Notes: a model not told the origin generated them from the letters alone. DNA of 38,560 bases from Hymenobacter sp. (GCA_025356245.1 JANXUO010000112.1:1-38560); one strand, 5' to 3'; counted from the first letter of the stretch, positions 26,398 to 34,477 are shown. A program made the numbers and translations.

Positions 26398-27966
26398 GTG
26401 ACGTTTGGTTGATGTGCCTGCTTATTGGCAGCTTGTTTTTTTTGGTGGGTAGTTACGTAGGTTGGCGGCAGCAGCGCCCAGCTCAAGCCTTGCTACTGTT
26501 GATGGGAGCCGCCTTCTTGCTGCGCTTGACAATGATTGGCCTAGACCCCTTTCTGCACGATTGGGACGAACGGTATCATGCCTTAGTAGCTCGCAACCTC
26601 ATGGATGCCCCCTTGCGTCCAATGTTGCGGGCTATTCCCGCGTTGCCCTACAATTACAAAGCGTGGTGCTGCAACCACGTTTGGCTGCACAAACAGCCGT
26701 TGTTCCTGTGGCAAATGGCCCTTGCCATGAAAGTTTTCGGCACCAATGTAGTCGCGCTCCGGTTGCCCAGCGCCTTGCTCGCTCGGCAGTCTCTTGCTTT
26801 ATCCGATTTATCGCATTGCCCTACTGATTTACCACGACTTTAGCACCAGCTACCTGGCGGCCGTGCTGGCTGCTTTTGCCTTTTATGCGCTGGAGCAAAC
26901 CAGTGGCCTCATTGGTATGGACCACGACGATGTTGCCTTTACGGCCTACGTAGGTGCCAGCGTATGGGCCTACTACGAGTACCGGGTCAGTGCCCGGCCC
27001 GGCCGCTGGCTGGTGGCGGTGGGCGCATTTGCTGGCGCAGCGGTGCTGTGTAAGTGGCTTACCGGCTTGGTGGTATATGCTGCTTGGGGTTTGGATATTT
27101 TGAGCGACCCCGCCCGTCGTCGGGTGGTCATGCAGTACGTTCATGCCGGGTTATCTGTGGTGGCAGCCACCGTCGTCTGGCTGCCCTGGCAACTGTTCAC
27201 CGCCTACCACTACCCCCTCGAAAGCGCCTACGAGCGCAGTTACAATGCCCGCCATTTCACTGAGGCACTGGAAGGCCACGCCCACGACTGGTACTACCAT
27301 TTCGCGCTGCTTCCCATTCACTACGGGGCCATTTGTGGGCTGCTGGTCCTGGGGGTGGGTTGGGCGCTGTTTTCTGCCGACCGGCACCGCCCAGTGGGGC
27401 TGCTTTTGGCTATTGCGGGGTTGATTTACGCCTTTTTTACGCTGGCAGCAACCAAAATGTACTCATATACCTACGTTGTCAGCCCTTTGCTGTTTGTGAT
27501 AGCGGCTCGCCCGCTCGCATTGTTTATAGCATGGCTGCCGGGCCGATTTGCGGGCCGGCCCTGGGGGGTGGGTTTGGCAACTGCGGGGTTGCTGCTAGCG
27601 GTTGTGTTGCTTGATGCTCGTCCCTGGGGAGTGTACACGGTGCATTTTCAAGAAGGAAGCTACGGCCTTTACCAAGAAATGCTACAACGCCCAGCTCGTA
27701 CGGCCAACGCTAGGCTTTATGCGCAACTGGGCGAAGACCTACCCGCTGAATACCTGATAATCAACGTCCCCGGCAGCGAGGAAGTGCAGGCCATGTTCCA
27801 TTCTGGGCGCACCGTATACAGTTGGCCACCCAGTGAAGCACAAGTGCGCTCGCTAATACAGCAAGGCTGGCGCATTACGGCCTTCGACAGCCACCACAAC
27901 CAGCAGCTACCAACTTACGTTCGGGCCACACCGGGCTTTCGTCTCATTTGGGGCGCTCCAGAGTAG
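26394..27966 (+). pseudogene. GT39/ArnT-like glycosyltransferase, frame broken by a 4-bp tandem duplication
   Basis: A multi-pass GT-C enzyme that would transfer a sugar from a polyprenyl-phosphate donor on the periplasmic side. The start at 26394 reads through two helices and LHDWDERYHALVARNLM (acidic catalytic loop, Asp56/Asp58/Glu59). At codon 129 a CTCG repeat (26778-26785) shifts the frame; the first frame stops at 26843 after 149 residues. The +1 frame carries on with LLLYPIYRIALLIY, GMDHDDVAFTAYVGASVWAYYEY, further helices and the C-terminal soluble part to 27966. Removing one CTCG gives RLPSALLGSLLLYPIYR and a single frame of 522 residues, the family's usual size. A TTG at 26794 could restart translation of the second part, but that would lack the catalytic loop. 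Confidence 0.87.
26778..26785. repeat. CTCG-CTCG tandem duplication in the GT39 gene
   Basis: Two adjacent CTCG units (26778-26781 and 26782-26785) sit where the reading frame breaks. Removing one unit joins the two halves exactly in frame and gives the conserved RLPSALLGxLL sequence. Confidence 0.85.
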
Positions 27967-28112
27967 CATCGTCCACCCCTGACCTTGCAGGCCTCACTCA
28001 TCAATGCGCCGCAGTCGGACGCACCGCCCGCCGCCATTTTTGTACCCCATTGGCCTTGCAGCAAGTAGTTTTGAAGAACAACTGGGGGCAAAACCACACC
28101 CGGCTTGCTTTG

Positions 28113-30176
28113 ATGCGCACCTTCTACTTTATTTTGCTTTTGAAGTTTGCCGCAACGGCAGGGCAACCTGCAGTGGGGCAACCATGCCGCCCCCAGTATC
28201 CTTTTTACGATTCCACGGCTTTTCTGAACACGGCCCGCTACCTAGCCCGTGCCGTGGCCATGAACGGGCTCACCGACGAGAACCTGCCCATGGGGGTTGA
28301 CTGGAACCGCACCCCCGATGGCAGACGGTGCTACACCGGCGGCCCGCCCGCAGACCCCGCCAGCTACGTGGACAGCCTGACCTGCAACGGCCGATGCACA
28401 TTTGCTTATTGTCCAGTCAATTTCGCGGCTGATGTTGCGCTGTTGGTGCAGCTTAGGGCATCGTTTGTGCAATTTGCGGCCGCCAACTGGGACCGGGCTG
28501 AACGGTTTGTGCCGGGGTCTGATTTTTTGAAGGCAGCGGCCCAAACCGTAATCCGCATCAACGAAGCTTACGACTGTGTGGGGTTGCCGCGCCCCTTTAT
28601 CCAGGCATCGGTACTCGAAAACGTCGACGAAAGCCGTACCTGCGACCCACCGGCCACACCCTGCGAAAGTTGGATGAAGCCAGGGCCGCCAGGCACCAAC
28701 TCGGGAGTGCGCGACGTGGCCATCCTGCCTTCAGTTATCGAAGAGTTTCGCAACGAGTTGCACAACCCGGCCGACAGTGCCTATTACCTTGACGAGAACG
28801 GGCACCCCCGCACTAAGCTTCATTTTAGTTTTCCCCGGTTGTCGTATTTGTTTTGGCGGGCCGACTATGCTCCCGACGCCACCAAGCTGGAAGGCCGGAT
28901 GTGGCTCTATTACCAGGCCACCTGCTACCTCGACTGCGGCTACACCAGCCTGCACATGGGCCAGCCCAAGGTGTGGGCCAAGCTGCACCTGGTGCCCGCC
29001 GCCCAGATGCCCGCCGCCTTGCATCGGATGGGGCTGTTCCTGGCCCGCATTCGCCATTATGCCCGCCAACGCCCCGGCAACCTGCCCTTGTTGCTCACGG
29101 CCGAGCCCATGACTCTTTACGGCTCCAACGACCGCGAGATTCAGCACTTTGTGGATGGACGCGACGCGCTCGGCCGCCCACGCCTGCTTTTCGACTTTGG
29201 CATGGCCACCATGCGGCCCCGCGAAACGTACCCGGCCCTCGACGAAGCTGCCAATCCAGTTCCGAACGCCTTTAGCTGCCCCGACCTAGACCCGCTGGCC
29301 CTTACCGACGGGCCTTGCGCGGGCCGCCCGATGGCCACCATCGACCCGTGCCACGGCTACAATTTCGGGCCGGATGGCGGGGGCGTCACCCCCTTGGGTG
29401 CGCAGTACAAACAGTCCCCCTACGTCATTTATTTCGACCACGGCGACTCGGTGGCACCGCTGCCGGGCGGCGGCCTTGCAACCACCGGCGTACTGTGGCC
29501 CGGCAATGGCAGCGTGTGGGGCTGGGACGACTCGGCCTGGTTTTCCAAGGCACTGGGCGACAGCTGCCAGGCGCGTTGGCTTACCTACCAGATGCGCCGC
29601 GTTCAGGCGTTCAGCAACTCGCGGGGTTTCCTGGCGGCCCCCGGCCGGGTCACCAACAACCTGTACACGGGCTACAACCAAGGCCCGGGACGCCCCGACC
29701 AGCCCGAGCTATCGGTGGCCGACTACCGCTTGGCCGCCCATCCGGTGGTGGTGGCGGCCCTGGCGCAGGCGTGGCAGCCAACGGTTCCTTCTCCGGTGGT
29801 GAGCGTAGATGCCGGCGAGGGCATCCGCCAAGGGCAATGCCCCAACAGCTGGCTCTTCCATCGGCGCTACCGCCAGCTTCCCGCCTGGACGCTCCGCGTA
29901 AGCAACCCCGACCCAACCTCCCTCTACGCTTGGCACCTAGCGAATGGCACCGGCCCGGACACGGTGCTCTACGGCACCACCCAGCGGTTTTTGCCGGCCA
30001 CTGCGGGCAGCTATTCGGTGGTGCTTTACCAGCACAACCTGGGGTTGCCCCCCGAAAATCGCGGCGTCAGGCGGGTGCCCGTGCTGGCGGCCAGCGCAGT
30101 GGCCATTTGCGTAAGCCGCAAGCAGGCCCGGCACGGGCGCCGCGCCACCGCCGATGCCAAGCCAGCCATTCCTTGA
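28113..30176 (+). CDS. Cysteine-rich 687-residue secreted protein, unknown function
   Basis: I do not recognise this protein with confidence. It starts at ATG 28113 with a hydrophobic signal (MRTFYFILLLKFAATAGQP), so it is probably exported. Sixteen cysteines are spread over the mature part, many in close pairs (CNGRC, CDPPATPC, CYLDC), which suggests disulfides. The middle segment FPRLSYLFWRADYAPD...YLDCGYTSLHMGQPKVWAKL...MGLFLARIRHYARQRP...LPLLLTAEPM has the strand-helix rhythm of a TIM-barrel-like domain. YVIYFDHGDSV and a C-terminal Ig/PKD-like stretch (AWTLRVSNPDPTSLYAW...GSYSVVLYQH) follow. There is no T9SS sorting domain; the tail is basic. Its place among GT-C genes suggests a role with surface glycans, but this is inference. 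Confidence 0.75.
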   Translation: MRTFYFILLLKFAATAGQPAVGQPCRPQYPFYDSTAFLNTARYLARAVAMNGLTDENLPMGVDWNRTPDGRRCYTGGPPADPASYVDSLTCNGRCTFAYCPVNFAADVALLVQLRASFVQFAAANWDRAERFVPGSDFLKAAAQTVIRINEAYDCVGLPRPFIQASVLENVDESRTCDPPATPCESWMKPGPPGTNSGVRDVAILPSVIEEFRNELHNPADSAYYLDENGHPRTKLHFSFPRLSYLFWRADYAPDATKLEGRMWLYYQATCYLDCGYTSLHMGQPKVWAKLHLVPAAQMPAALHRMGLFLARIRHYARQRPGNLPLLLTAEPMTLYGSNDREIQHFVDGRDALGRPRLLFDFGMATMRPRETYPALDEAANPVPNAFSCPDLDPLALTDGPCAGRPMATIDPCHGYNFGPDGGGVTPLGAQYKQSPYVIYFDHGDSVAPLPGGGLATTGVLWPGNGSVWGWDDSAWFSKALGDSCQARWLTYQMRRVQAFSNSRGFLAAPGRVTNNLYTGYNQGPGRPDQPELSVADYRLAAHPVVVAALAQAWQPTVPSPVVSVDAGEGIRQGQCPNSWLFHRRYRQLPAWTLRVSNPDPTSLYAWHLANGTGPDTVLYGTTQRFLPATAGSYSVVLYQHNLGLPPENRGVRRVPVLAASAVAICVSRKQARHGRRATADAKPAIP

Positions 30177-30235
30177 AATTGCCTTGGCCTCCGTTGGCAC
30201 TTCATCCCCTGGCACCCCATTAGCCCCCGAGCCCT

Positions 30236-30243
30236 TACTTTTG
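30236..30243 (+). promoter_or_regulatory. Bacteroidota -7 box TACTTTTG before the lipoprotein gene
   Basis: This exact TAnnTTTG match ends 17 bases before the ATG at 30261. No TTG is found at the standard -33 distance. It suggests that the lipoprotein gene is transcribed separately from the preceding gene. Confidence 0.45.
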
Positions 30244-30260
30244 CGCTACTTACCCCTAAA

Positions 30261-30812
30261 ATGCCCCCTATGTCGCGTACCTCTTCGGCAGCTTGGCTGC
30301 TCCTTCTGCTCGCTCTGGCCGCCTGCGGCGGCAACAACTCCCCTACTGACGAGATGACGCTCAGTGGCAACGACTACGACCACCTGGAAGGCTGGGTTCC
30401 TGCTGGCACGGTTCCTTTTCTGACCAAGGAAAAGGCGCACTCGGGAGCTTATTCTGCCCGCATCAACGGGGCGGTTGAGTTTGCTGGGGGATTTACAAAC
30501 CTGCTAGGCAAGCTCAGCAGCACCCGCCTCAAAAAAATCACCATTAAAGCCTGGGTTTTGCTGCCCTCCAAGGATGCCAAAGCCAAGCTGGTGGTAAGTC
30601 TCGATAATATTGCTCCCGACAAGAACCTGAAGTACGAAGCCATCGACCTCGTGCCTGCGGCCAACAAGTTTGGGAGTTGGGTAGCGGTCACCAAAACCAT
30701 CGAGGTGCCCACCGAGGCTACCTACAACACCCAGTTGAAGGTGTACCTGTGGCGTGCCGAAAGCTCGCAGCCAGTATATCTGGACGATTTAGAAATAATA
30801 AAGGCTGAATAA
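30261..30812 (+). CDS. Lipoprotein with carbohydrate-binding-like jelly-roll fold
   Basis: A 183-residue lipoprotein. The signal sequence ends in lipobox LAAC (Cys about residue 22). The mature part has the CBM-like pattern: HLEGWVPAGTVPFLTKEKAHSG then YSARINGAVEFAGGF, KITIKAWVLLPSKDAKAKLVVSLD, WVAVTKTIEVP and the final strand VYLDDLEIIKAE. The 'HSGxYSaRi' and 'vylDDleI' motifs are typical of jelly-roll domains that bind carbohydrate or decorate surface proteins. There is no catalytic residue set. The ATG at 30261 or the one at 30270 (MSRTSS) can serve as start. It lies between the Cys-rich protein and a GT-C gene, so a glycan-related role is likely but inferred. Confidence 0.75.
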   Translation: MPPMSRTSSAAWLLLLLALAACGGNNSPTDEMTLSGNDYDHLEGWVPAGTVPFLTKEKAHSGAYSARINGAVEFAGGFTNLLGKLSSTRLKKITIKAWVLLPSKDAKAKLVVSLDNIAPDKNLKYEAIDLVPAANKFGSWVAVTKTIEVPTEATYNTQLKVYLWRAESSQPVYLDDLEIIKAE

Positions 30813-30917
30813 TAACAGTCAAACAACCGCGTGCTTGGCGGGGGCGCAACACGGACCCGGTCAGGTGCTTTGCTGCCTACTGGCGGTCTGTCTTGCTCTA
30901 CCAATAGCACCCTCCCG

Positions 30918-32492
30918 ATGGTCTTTGATGCCCTACCTACTACCCCGGCAAGTGCCCGGTGGCCTGCCCTTGGGCGCGGCTATTTTGGCCAGGGCAGCCC
31001 TTTGTGCAGCCGGTGGGGCGGCAAACTGCCCGCTTTTGCGCTGCTGGCACTGCTGTACCTCACTTCGCTGGTTGTTGCCTTCCTCACCGAGAACACCTAC
31101 GACGGCGGCGACAGCATCTACCATTACCTGTTTGCCCACTTTGCGTTTCAGCACCCTGAAAACCTGCTAAATGCCTGGGCAAAGCCGCTGTTTACGCTGC
31201 TGGCCAGTGGGCCAGCCCAAGCCGGCTTTTTGGGCATGAAGCTGTTTCAATGCACCGTGGTGGCGGCTTCGGTGTGGCTGGCTTATTTGCTGGCCCGCAC
31301 CTTGCGGCTGCCGTGGCCTGCGCTGGCCATTGTGTTCTGTTACGGAGCCCCCGACTACTTTCGGATTCAATTCTCGGGGCTCACCGAGCCGCTTTTCGGG
31401 TTGGTGCTGGTGGGGGCCGTGGTGCTGGCCGCCCACAACAAGTACTCCTGGTCGGCCCTGACGGTGTCGTGGCTGCCCTTCGTGCGCTCCGAAGGCTTTG
31501 TGCTGCTTGGCCTGTGGGGGGTGTACCTGCTGTGGCAGCGGCAGTGGAAAGCCCTGCCGCTTCTGGGCCTGGGCTATGGCGTGTACAGCTTGGTTGGCGG
31601 CGTTTTCCTGGGCAATTTCGGATGGGTGTTCAGCAGCAATCCTTACCTCGTCAACTCACAGTACGGCAGTGGCAAGTGGGTTCATTTTCTGGAACACATT
31701 CCCACGCTGCTCGGCTGGATACCAACGGCCCTGGTTTTACTCGGCGGGGTAGTGATGGCAAGCCGTATGCTACGGCGCTCGTTCTGGTCGCATTCCCTGT
31801 TCAGAACCGAACTGCTGCTCCTGTACGGCAACATCGCGGTTTTTATGCTTTTCCATTCTGCGGCCTGGGCACTGGGCTTGTTCAGTTCGTTTGGCATGAC
31901 GCGCGTACTCACCGTGCTGGCCCCACTTTTCGCAGTGGTGTCGCTAGCTGGCTTGGCCGGGGCGAGCCAGCTTATTGTGCCAGGTCCTAGGGCACAGGCC
32001 AGCGTGGCGGTCGTGGTGGTAAGTGCCCTGATAGTTATGCTGTTTCGAAACGATTACACGTACACCACCCCTACAGGTACCGCCGTTGGCTGGCACAGTA
32101 CCTTGCACTGGCACCGCGATTTTTTGAAACTCCCCGATTTGCAGCTCGCCGATAAAGGCACCCGCTGGCTTAAGCAACACGATGCCAGTTGGATGTGGCA
32201 CCCCATTGCTTTTGAGCACACCTACTACGCCATTCCCCTCCAACTTGACCTCTACAACCCGGTGCTTCGGCCGCCAATGCGGCACGAGTGGACTCCGCAC
32301 CTGGAAGACCTGCCGGTGGGCACTTACGTGTTCTGGGACGGGTGGTTTTGCCCGGTTGATGCCCATATTCCGCTGACTATGCTGAGCCGCGATACCCGGT
32401 TTAAGGCCCTCTGGTGCGATAGCACCCTTGCTTTTCCGGGCTGGCAGGAAGGCGGCTATTTTAAGGCTGTACTCTTCGAGAAAACTAATTAG
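30918..32492 (+). CDS. GT-C-like membrane glycosyltransferase
   Basis: A 524-residue polytopic membrane protein with about ten hydrophobic segments and a soluble C-terminal tail. After the first helix comes ENTYDGGDSIYHYLFAHFA (acidic residues in the first periplasmic loop, as in GT-C enzymes), then AWAKPLFTLLASGPAQAGFLG, SWLPFVRSEGFVLLGLW and FGMTRVLTVLAP. The layout resembles Bacteroidota mannosyltransferase-like GT-C proteins that use lipid-linked sugars. The soluble part (KGTRWLKQHDASWMW...VGTYVFWDGWFCPVDAHIP) is conserved in similar proteins as far as I recall. I chose the ATG at 30918; the open frame upstream is not hydrophobic. Unlike the two other GT-C genes of this locus, its frame is intact. 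Confidence 0.75.
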   Translation: MVFDALPTTPASARWPALGRGYFGQGSPLCSRWGGKLPAFALLALLYLTSLVVAFLTENTYDGGDSIYHYLFAHFAFQHPENLLNAWAKPLFTLLASGPAQAGFLGMKLFQCTVVAASVWLAYLLARTLRLPWPALAIVFCYGAPDYFRIQFSGLTEPLFGLVLVGAVVLAAHNKYSWSALTVSWLPFVRSEGFVLLGLWGVYLLWQRQWKALPLLGLGYGVYSLVGGVFLGNFGWVFSSNPYLVNSQYGSGKWVHFLEHIPTLLGWIPTALVLLGGVVMASRMLRRSFWSHSLFRTELLLLYGNIAVFMLFHSAAWALGLFSSFGMTRVLTVLAPLFAVVSLAGLAGASQLIVPGPRAQASVAVVVVSALIVMLFRNDYTYTTPTGTAVGWHSTLHWHRDFLKLPDLQLADKGTRWLKQHDASWMWHPIAFEHTYYAIPLQLDLYNPVLRPPMRHEWTPHLEDLPVGTYVFWDGWFCPVDAHIPLTMLSRDTRFKALWCDSTLAFPGWQEGGYFKAVLFEKTN

Positions 32493-32507
32493 TGACCTTG
32501 GCCCCGC

Positions 32508-33233
32508 TTACCCGCCCAGCAGCCCGTACTTCATGATGCAGTAGATGGCCCGGAAGCCGTCGCGCCAGCCAATTTTTTTGCCCTCGGCGTAGGTGCGGCC
32601 GTAGTAGCTGATGCCTACTTCGTAGATGCGAACGTCGGGCACCCGCGCTATTTTGGCGGTTACTTCGGGCTCGAAGCCGAAGCGCTTCTCTTGCAGCGTC
32701 AGGCCCTGGATGAGGTCGCGGCGGAAGAGTTTGTAGCACGTTTCCATGTCGGTCAGGTTCAGGTCGGTGCACATGTTCGAAAAGAACGTGAGGACAGCGT
32801 TGCCGATGCTGTGCCAGAAAAACAGGATGCGGTGCGGATTGCCACCCAAAAAGCGCGAGCCAAACACCACGTCGGCAAAACCCTTGAGGATGGGCTTGAA
32901 CAGCACGTTGTATTCCTCGGGGTCGTACTCCAGGTCGGCGTCCTGGATGATGACGTAGTCGCCGGTGGCCTCGCGGATGCCGGTGTGCAGGGCCGCGCCC
33001 TTGCCTTGGTTCACAGCGTGTTCGAGCAGACGCAGGCCCAGCTCGGGGTAGCGGGCGGCGTAGGCCCGGATGGTGTCGGCCGAGGCGTCGGTCGAGCAGT
33101 CGTTGACCAGGATGATTTCCTTCCGGATGTCGTTTACCAGCTTCAGCTCGCGCAGCAAATCCAGAATCTGGTGAATGGTGCGGGCCTCGTTGTAAACCGG
33201 AATGACGATGGAGAGCGTGTCAAATTTGACCAT
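32508..33233 (-). CDS. GT2 polyprenyl-phosphate glycosyltransferase (DPM1/GtrB-like)
   Basis: A 241-residue family 2 glycosyltransferase. [13 protein letters not shown] begins the GT-A fold; VNDCSTDAS and the DxD region [12 protein letters not shown] bind the nucleotide sugar and metal. GSRFLGG, the acceptor segment [26 protein letters not shown] and [19 protein letters not shown] are typical of dolichyl-phosphate-mannose synthase-like enzymes. The length equals the soluble DPM1 type without C-terminal membrane helices. It would load a sugar onto a polyprenyl phosphate at the inner membrane, giving the donor used by GT-C enzymes such as those next to it. I chose the ATG at 33233; the gene is convergent with the intact GT-C gene. 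Confidence 0.9.
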   Translation of the reverse strand: MVKFDTLSIVIPVYNEARTIHQILDLLRELKLVNDIRKEIILVNDCSTDASADTIRAYAARYPELGLRLLEHAVNQGKGAALHTGIREATGDYVIIQDADLEYDPEEYNVLFKPILKGFADVVFGSRFLGGNPHRILFFWHSIGNAVLTFFSNMCTDLNLTDMETCYKLFRRDLIQGLTLQEKRFGFEPEVTAKIARVPDVRIYEVGISYYGRTYAEGKKIGWRDGFRAIYCIMKYGLLGG

Positions 33234-33261
33234 GAAGCGAAAAAACAATTGGCAAATTACC

Positions 33262-33295
33262 AAAAAAAGCCACCCAGCGTCGCGGCTAAGTGGCT
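33262..33295 (-). terminator. Rho-independent terminator of the tRNA-Gly gene
   Basis: On the minus strand an 11-bp stem (AGCCACTTAGC with GCTGGGTGGCT, two G-U pairs) and a CGCGAC loop are followed by TTTTTTT. It begins 11 bases after the tRNA end. It separates the tRNA from the GT2 gene, whose start is 29 bases further on. Confidence 0.88.
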
Positions 33296-33306
33296 AATTC
33301 TGAATG

Positions 33307-33379
33307 AGCGAGAAACGAGGTTCGAACTCGCGACCCTCAGCTTGGGAAGCTGATGCTCTACCAACTGAGCTACTCTCGC
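33307..33379 (-). tRNA. tRNA-Gly (anticodon CCC)
   Basis: A 73-base cloverleaf on the minus strand. The acceptor GCGAGAG pairs with TTCTCGC (one G-U). D-arm GCTCAGTTGGTAGAGC, anticodon stem TCAGC/GCTGA with loop TTCCCAA, giving anticodon CCC (reads GGG). T-arm GCGAG-TTCGAAC-CTCGT. The discriminator base is U, as in bacterial tRNA-Gly, and CCA is not encoded. Confidence 0.95.
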
Positions 33380-33530
33380 TTGTGGGCTTGGTGGAACAAA
33401 AGTACACCGGCCGGGCCGGATTGTCAACCCGAAGCCCGGCGGGCGGCGGGGGCGCCCGCACGGCCACACAAAACGCCGTGGCGGCCGTGGCGTATGACTG
33501 CCAACCATTTTTCTAACCCACGCCACCGCC

Positions 33531-33803
33531 ATGCCTACTCCCCTGCCTGCCGCCCACAGCCGCCTGGTTGGCTTGTTGTTCATCGTTTCGGGCGTGCTGC
33601 TGGCACTGGGGCTTCTGGTGCGACTGGTGCTGACGGCTTATTTATGGGAGCAAACCCAGGCTGATGCGGCCGCCCTGCCGCTGGGGCTGGTGTTGTTTAA
33701 CCTATTGGGTTTGGTGGCCGCCGGGTTTCTGGTGCGCTACGGGTGCCGCCTGCGCCGGGGCGGCAGCGTAGGCACTGGGCCAGCTGGCGAGATTTTGCTG
33801 TAG
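33531..33803 (+). CDS. Small membrane protein, two transmembrane helices
   Basis: A 90-residue protein starting at ATG 33531. Two hydrophobic segments are clear: LVGLLFIVSGVLLALGLLVRLVL (about residues 12-34) and PLGLVLFNLLGLVAAGFLVRYG (about 50-71), the second followed by a basic RLRRG tail that probably stays in the cytoplasm. No family is recognised. It is placed between the tRNA and the GNAT gene, and its stop is 11 bases before a palindromic repeat. Codon use looks like that of its neighbours, which supports a real gene. Confidence 0.65.
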   Translation: MPTPLPAAHSRLVGLLFIVSGVLLALGLLVRLVLTAYLWEQTQADAAALPLGLVLFNLLGLVAAGFLVRYGCRLRRGGSVGTGPAGEILL

Positions 33804-33814
33804 CGGCAGCTAAG

Positions 33815-33837
33815 GGCGCGGGTTGAAAACCCGCGCC
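33815..33837. repeat. GGCGCGGGTT palindrome, intergenic family copy 1
   Basis: The perfect 10-bp arms GGCGCGGGTT/AACCCGCGCC flank a 3-base loop, in the gap between the small membrane protein and GNAT genes. It is related to copies at 34454, 35590 and 35769. The TTG at 33823-33825 lies exactly 19 bases before the GNAT -7 box. Confidence 0.85.
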
Positions 33838-33844
33838 ACGGCCC

Positions 33845-33852
33845 GACCTTTG
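33845..33852 (+). promoter_or_regulatory. Promoter -7 box GACCTTTG of the GNAT gene
   Basis: There is one mismatch to TAnnTTTG, with a TTG at 33823-33825 giving the standard 19-base spacer. The ATG is only 4 bases after the box, so the transcript would be leaderless or nearly so. Confidence 0.5.
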
Positions 33853-33856
33853 CGCC

Positions 33857-34417
33857 ATGTCCTCGCCCCTTCGCATTGTGCCGGCCAAAGCCAACGCCGT
33901 TACGGCCGCCCACCTGGCCGAACTTGGCCGCAAAACCTTTTCCGACACCTTCGGCGCCACCACGCGGCCCGACGACCTAGCTGCGTACCTGGCCCAATCC
34001 TTCGGGCCAGAAATTCAGCTGGCCGAGCTGCTGCGCCCCGACGTGACCTACCTCCTAGCCCAAATGCAGGGCCAACTGGTGGGCTACGCCAAGCTGCGCG
34101 ACAACTCGCCCCTGGGCCTACCCGACGAGGCTGACCCGGCCGCCGCCCACGGCCGCCTCGAAATAGAGCAGCTTTACGTGGCCGAGGATTGGATTGGTAC
34201 CGGCCTGGGTGCCGCCCTGATGCGGGCCACCCTGGCCCTGGCCGAGCAGCTGCACTGCACCGCCGTGGTGCTGGGCGTGTGGGAGAAAAACACCCGCGCC
34301 CTGGCCTTTTACCAACGCTTCGGCTTCAAGGAAATCGGCGAACACGAGTTTCGCCTGGGCACTACTATTGACCGCGACTTGGTGCTGCGCAAGGGCCTTG
34401 CGGGCCGGGGCGCGTAA
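33857..34417 (+). CDS. GNAT family N-acetyltransferase
   Basis: A 186-residue cytoplasmic acetyltransferase. The GNAT core is visible: YLLAQMQGQLVGYAKLRD (strand 3-4 region), LEIEQLYVAEDWIGTGLGAALMRATLALA (acetyl-CoA pyrophosphate loop, here WIGTGLGA in place of the strict Q/RxxGxG/A), then VVLGVWEKNTRALAFYQRFGFKEIGEHEF, the conserved 'N..A..fY...GF' block. It would acetylate an amine on a small molecule or protein; the substrate is not predictable. The ATG at 33857 is only 4 bases from a -7 promoter box. A palindromic repeat lies on each side. Confidence 0.9.
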   Translation: MSSPLRIVPAKANAVTAAHLAELGRKTFSDTFGATTRPDDLAAYLAQSFGPEIQLAELLRPDVTYLLAQMQGQLVGYAKLRDNSPLGLPDEADPAAAHGRLEIEQLYVAEDWIGTGLGAALMRATLALAEQLHCTAVVLGVWEKNTRALAFYQRFGFKEIGEHEFRLGTTIDRDLVLRKGLAGRGA

Positions 34418-34453
34418 AAAGCACGGGATTGCCCCAGAAACCCGCGAGTAGCA

Positions 34454-34477
34454 GGCGCGGGCCTGAAGGCCCGCGCC
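34454..34477. repeat. GGCGCGGGCC palindrome, intergenic family copy 2
   Basis: The perfect 10-bp arms GGCGCGGGCC/GGCCCGCGCC flank a TGAA loop, between the GNAT gene and the following lipoprotein gene. The arm change from TT to CC is compensated on the other side, which indicates selection on the hairpin. Confidence 0.85.
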
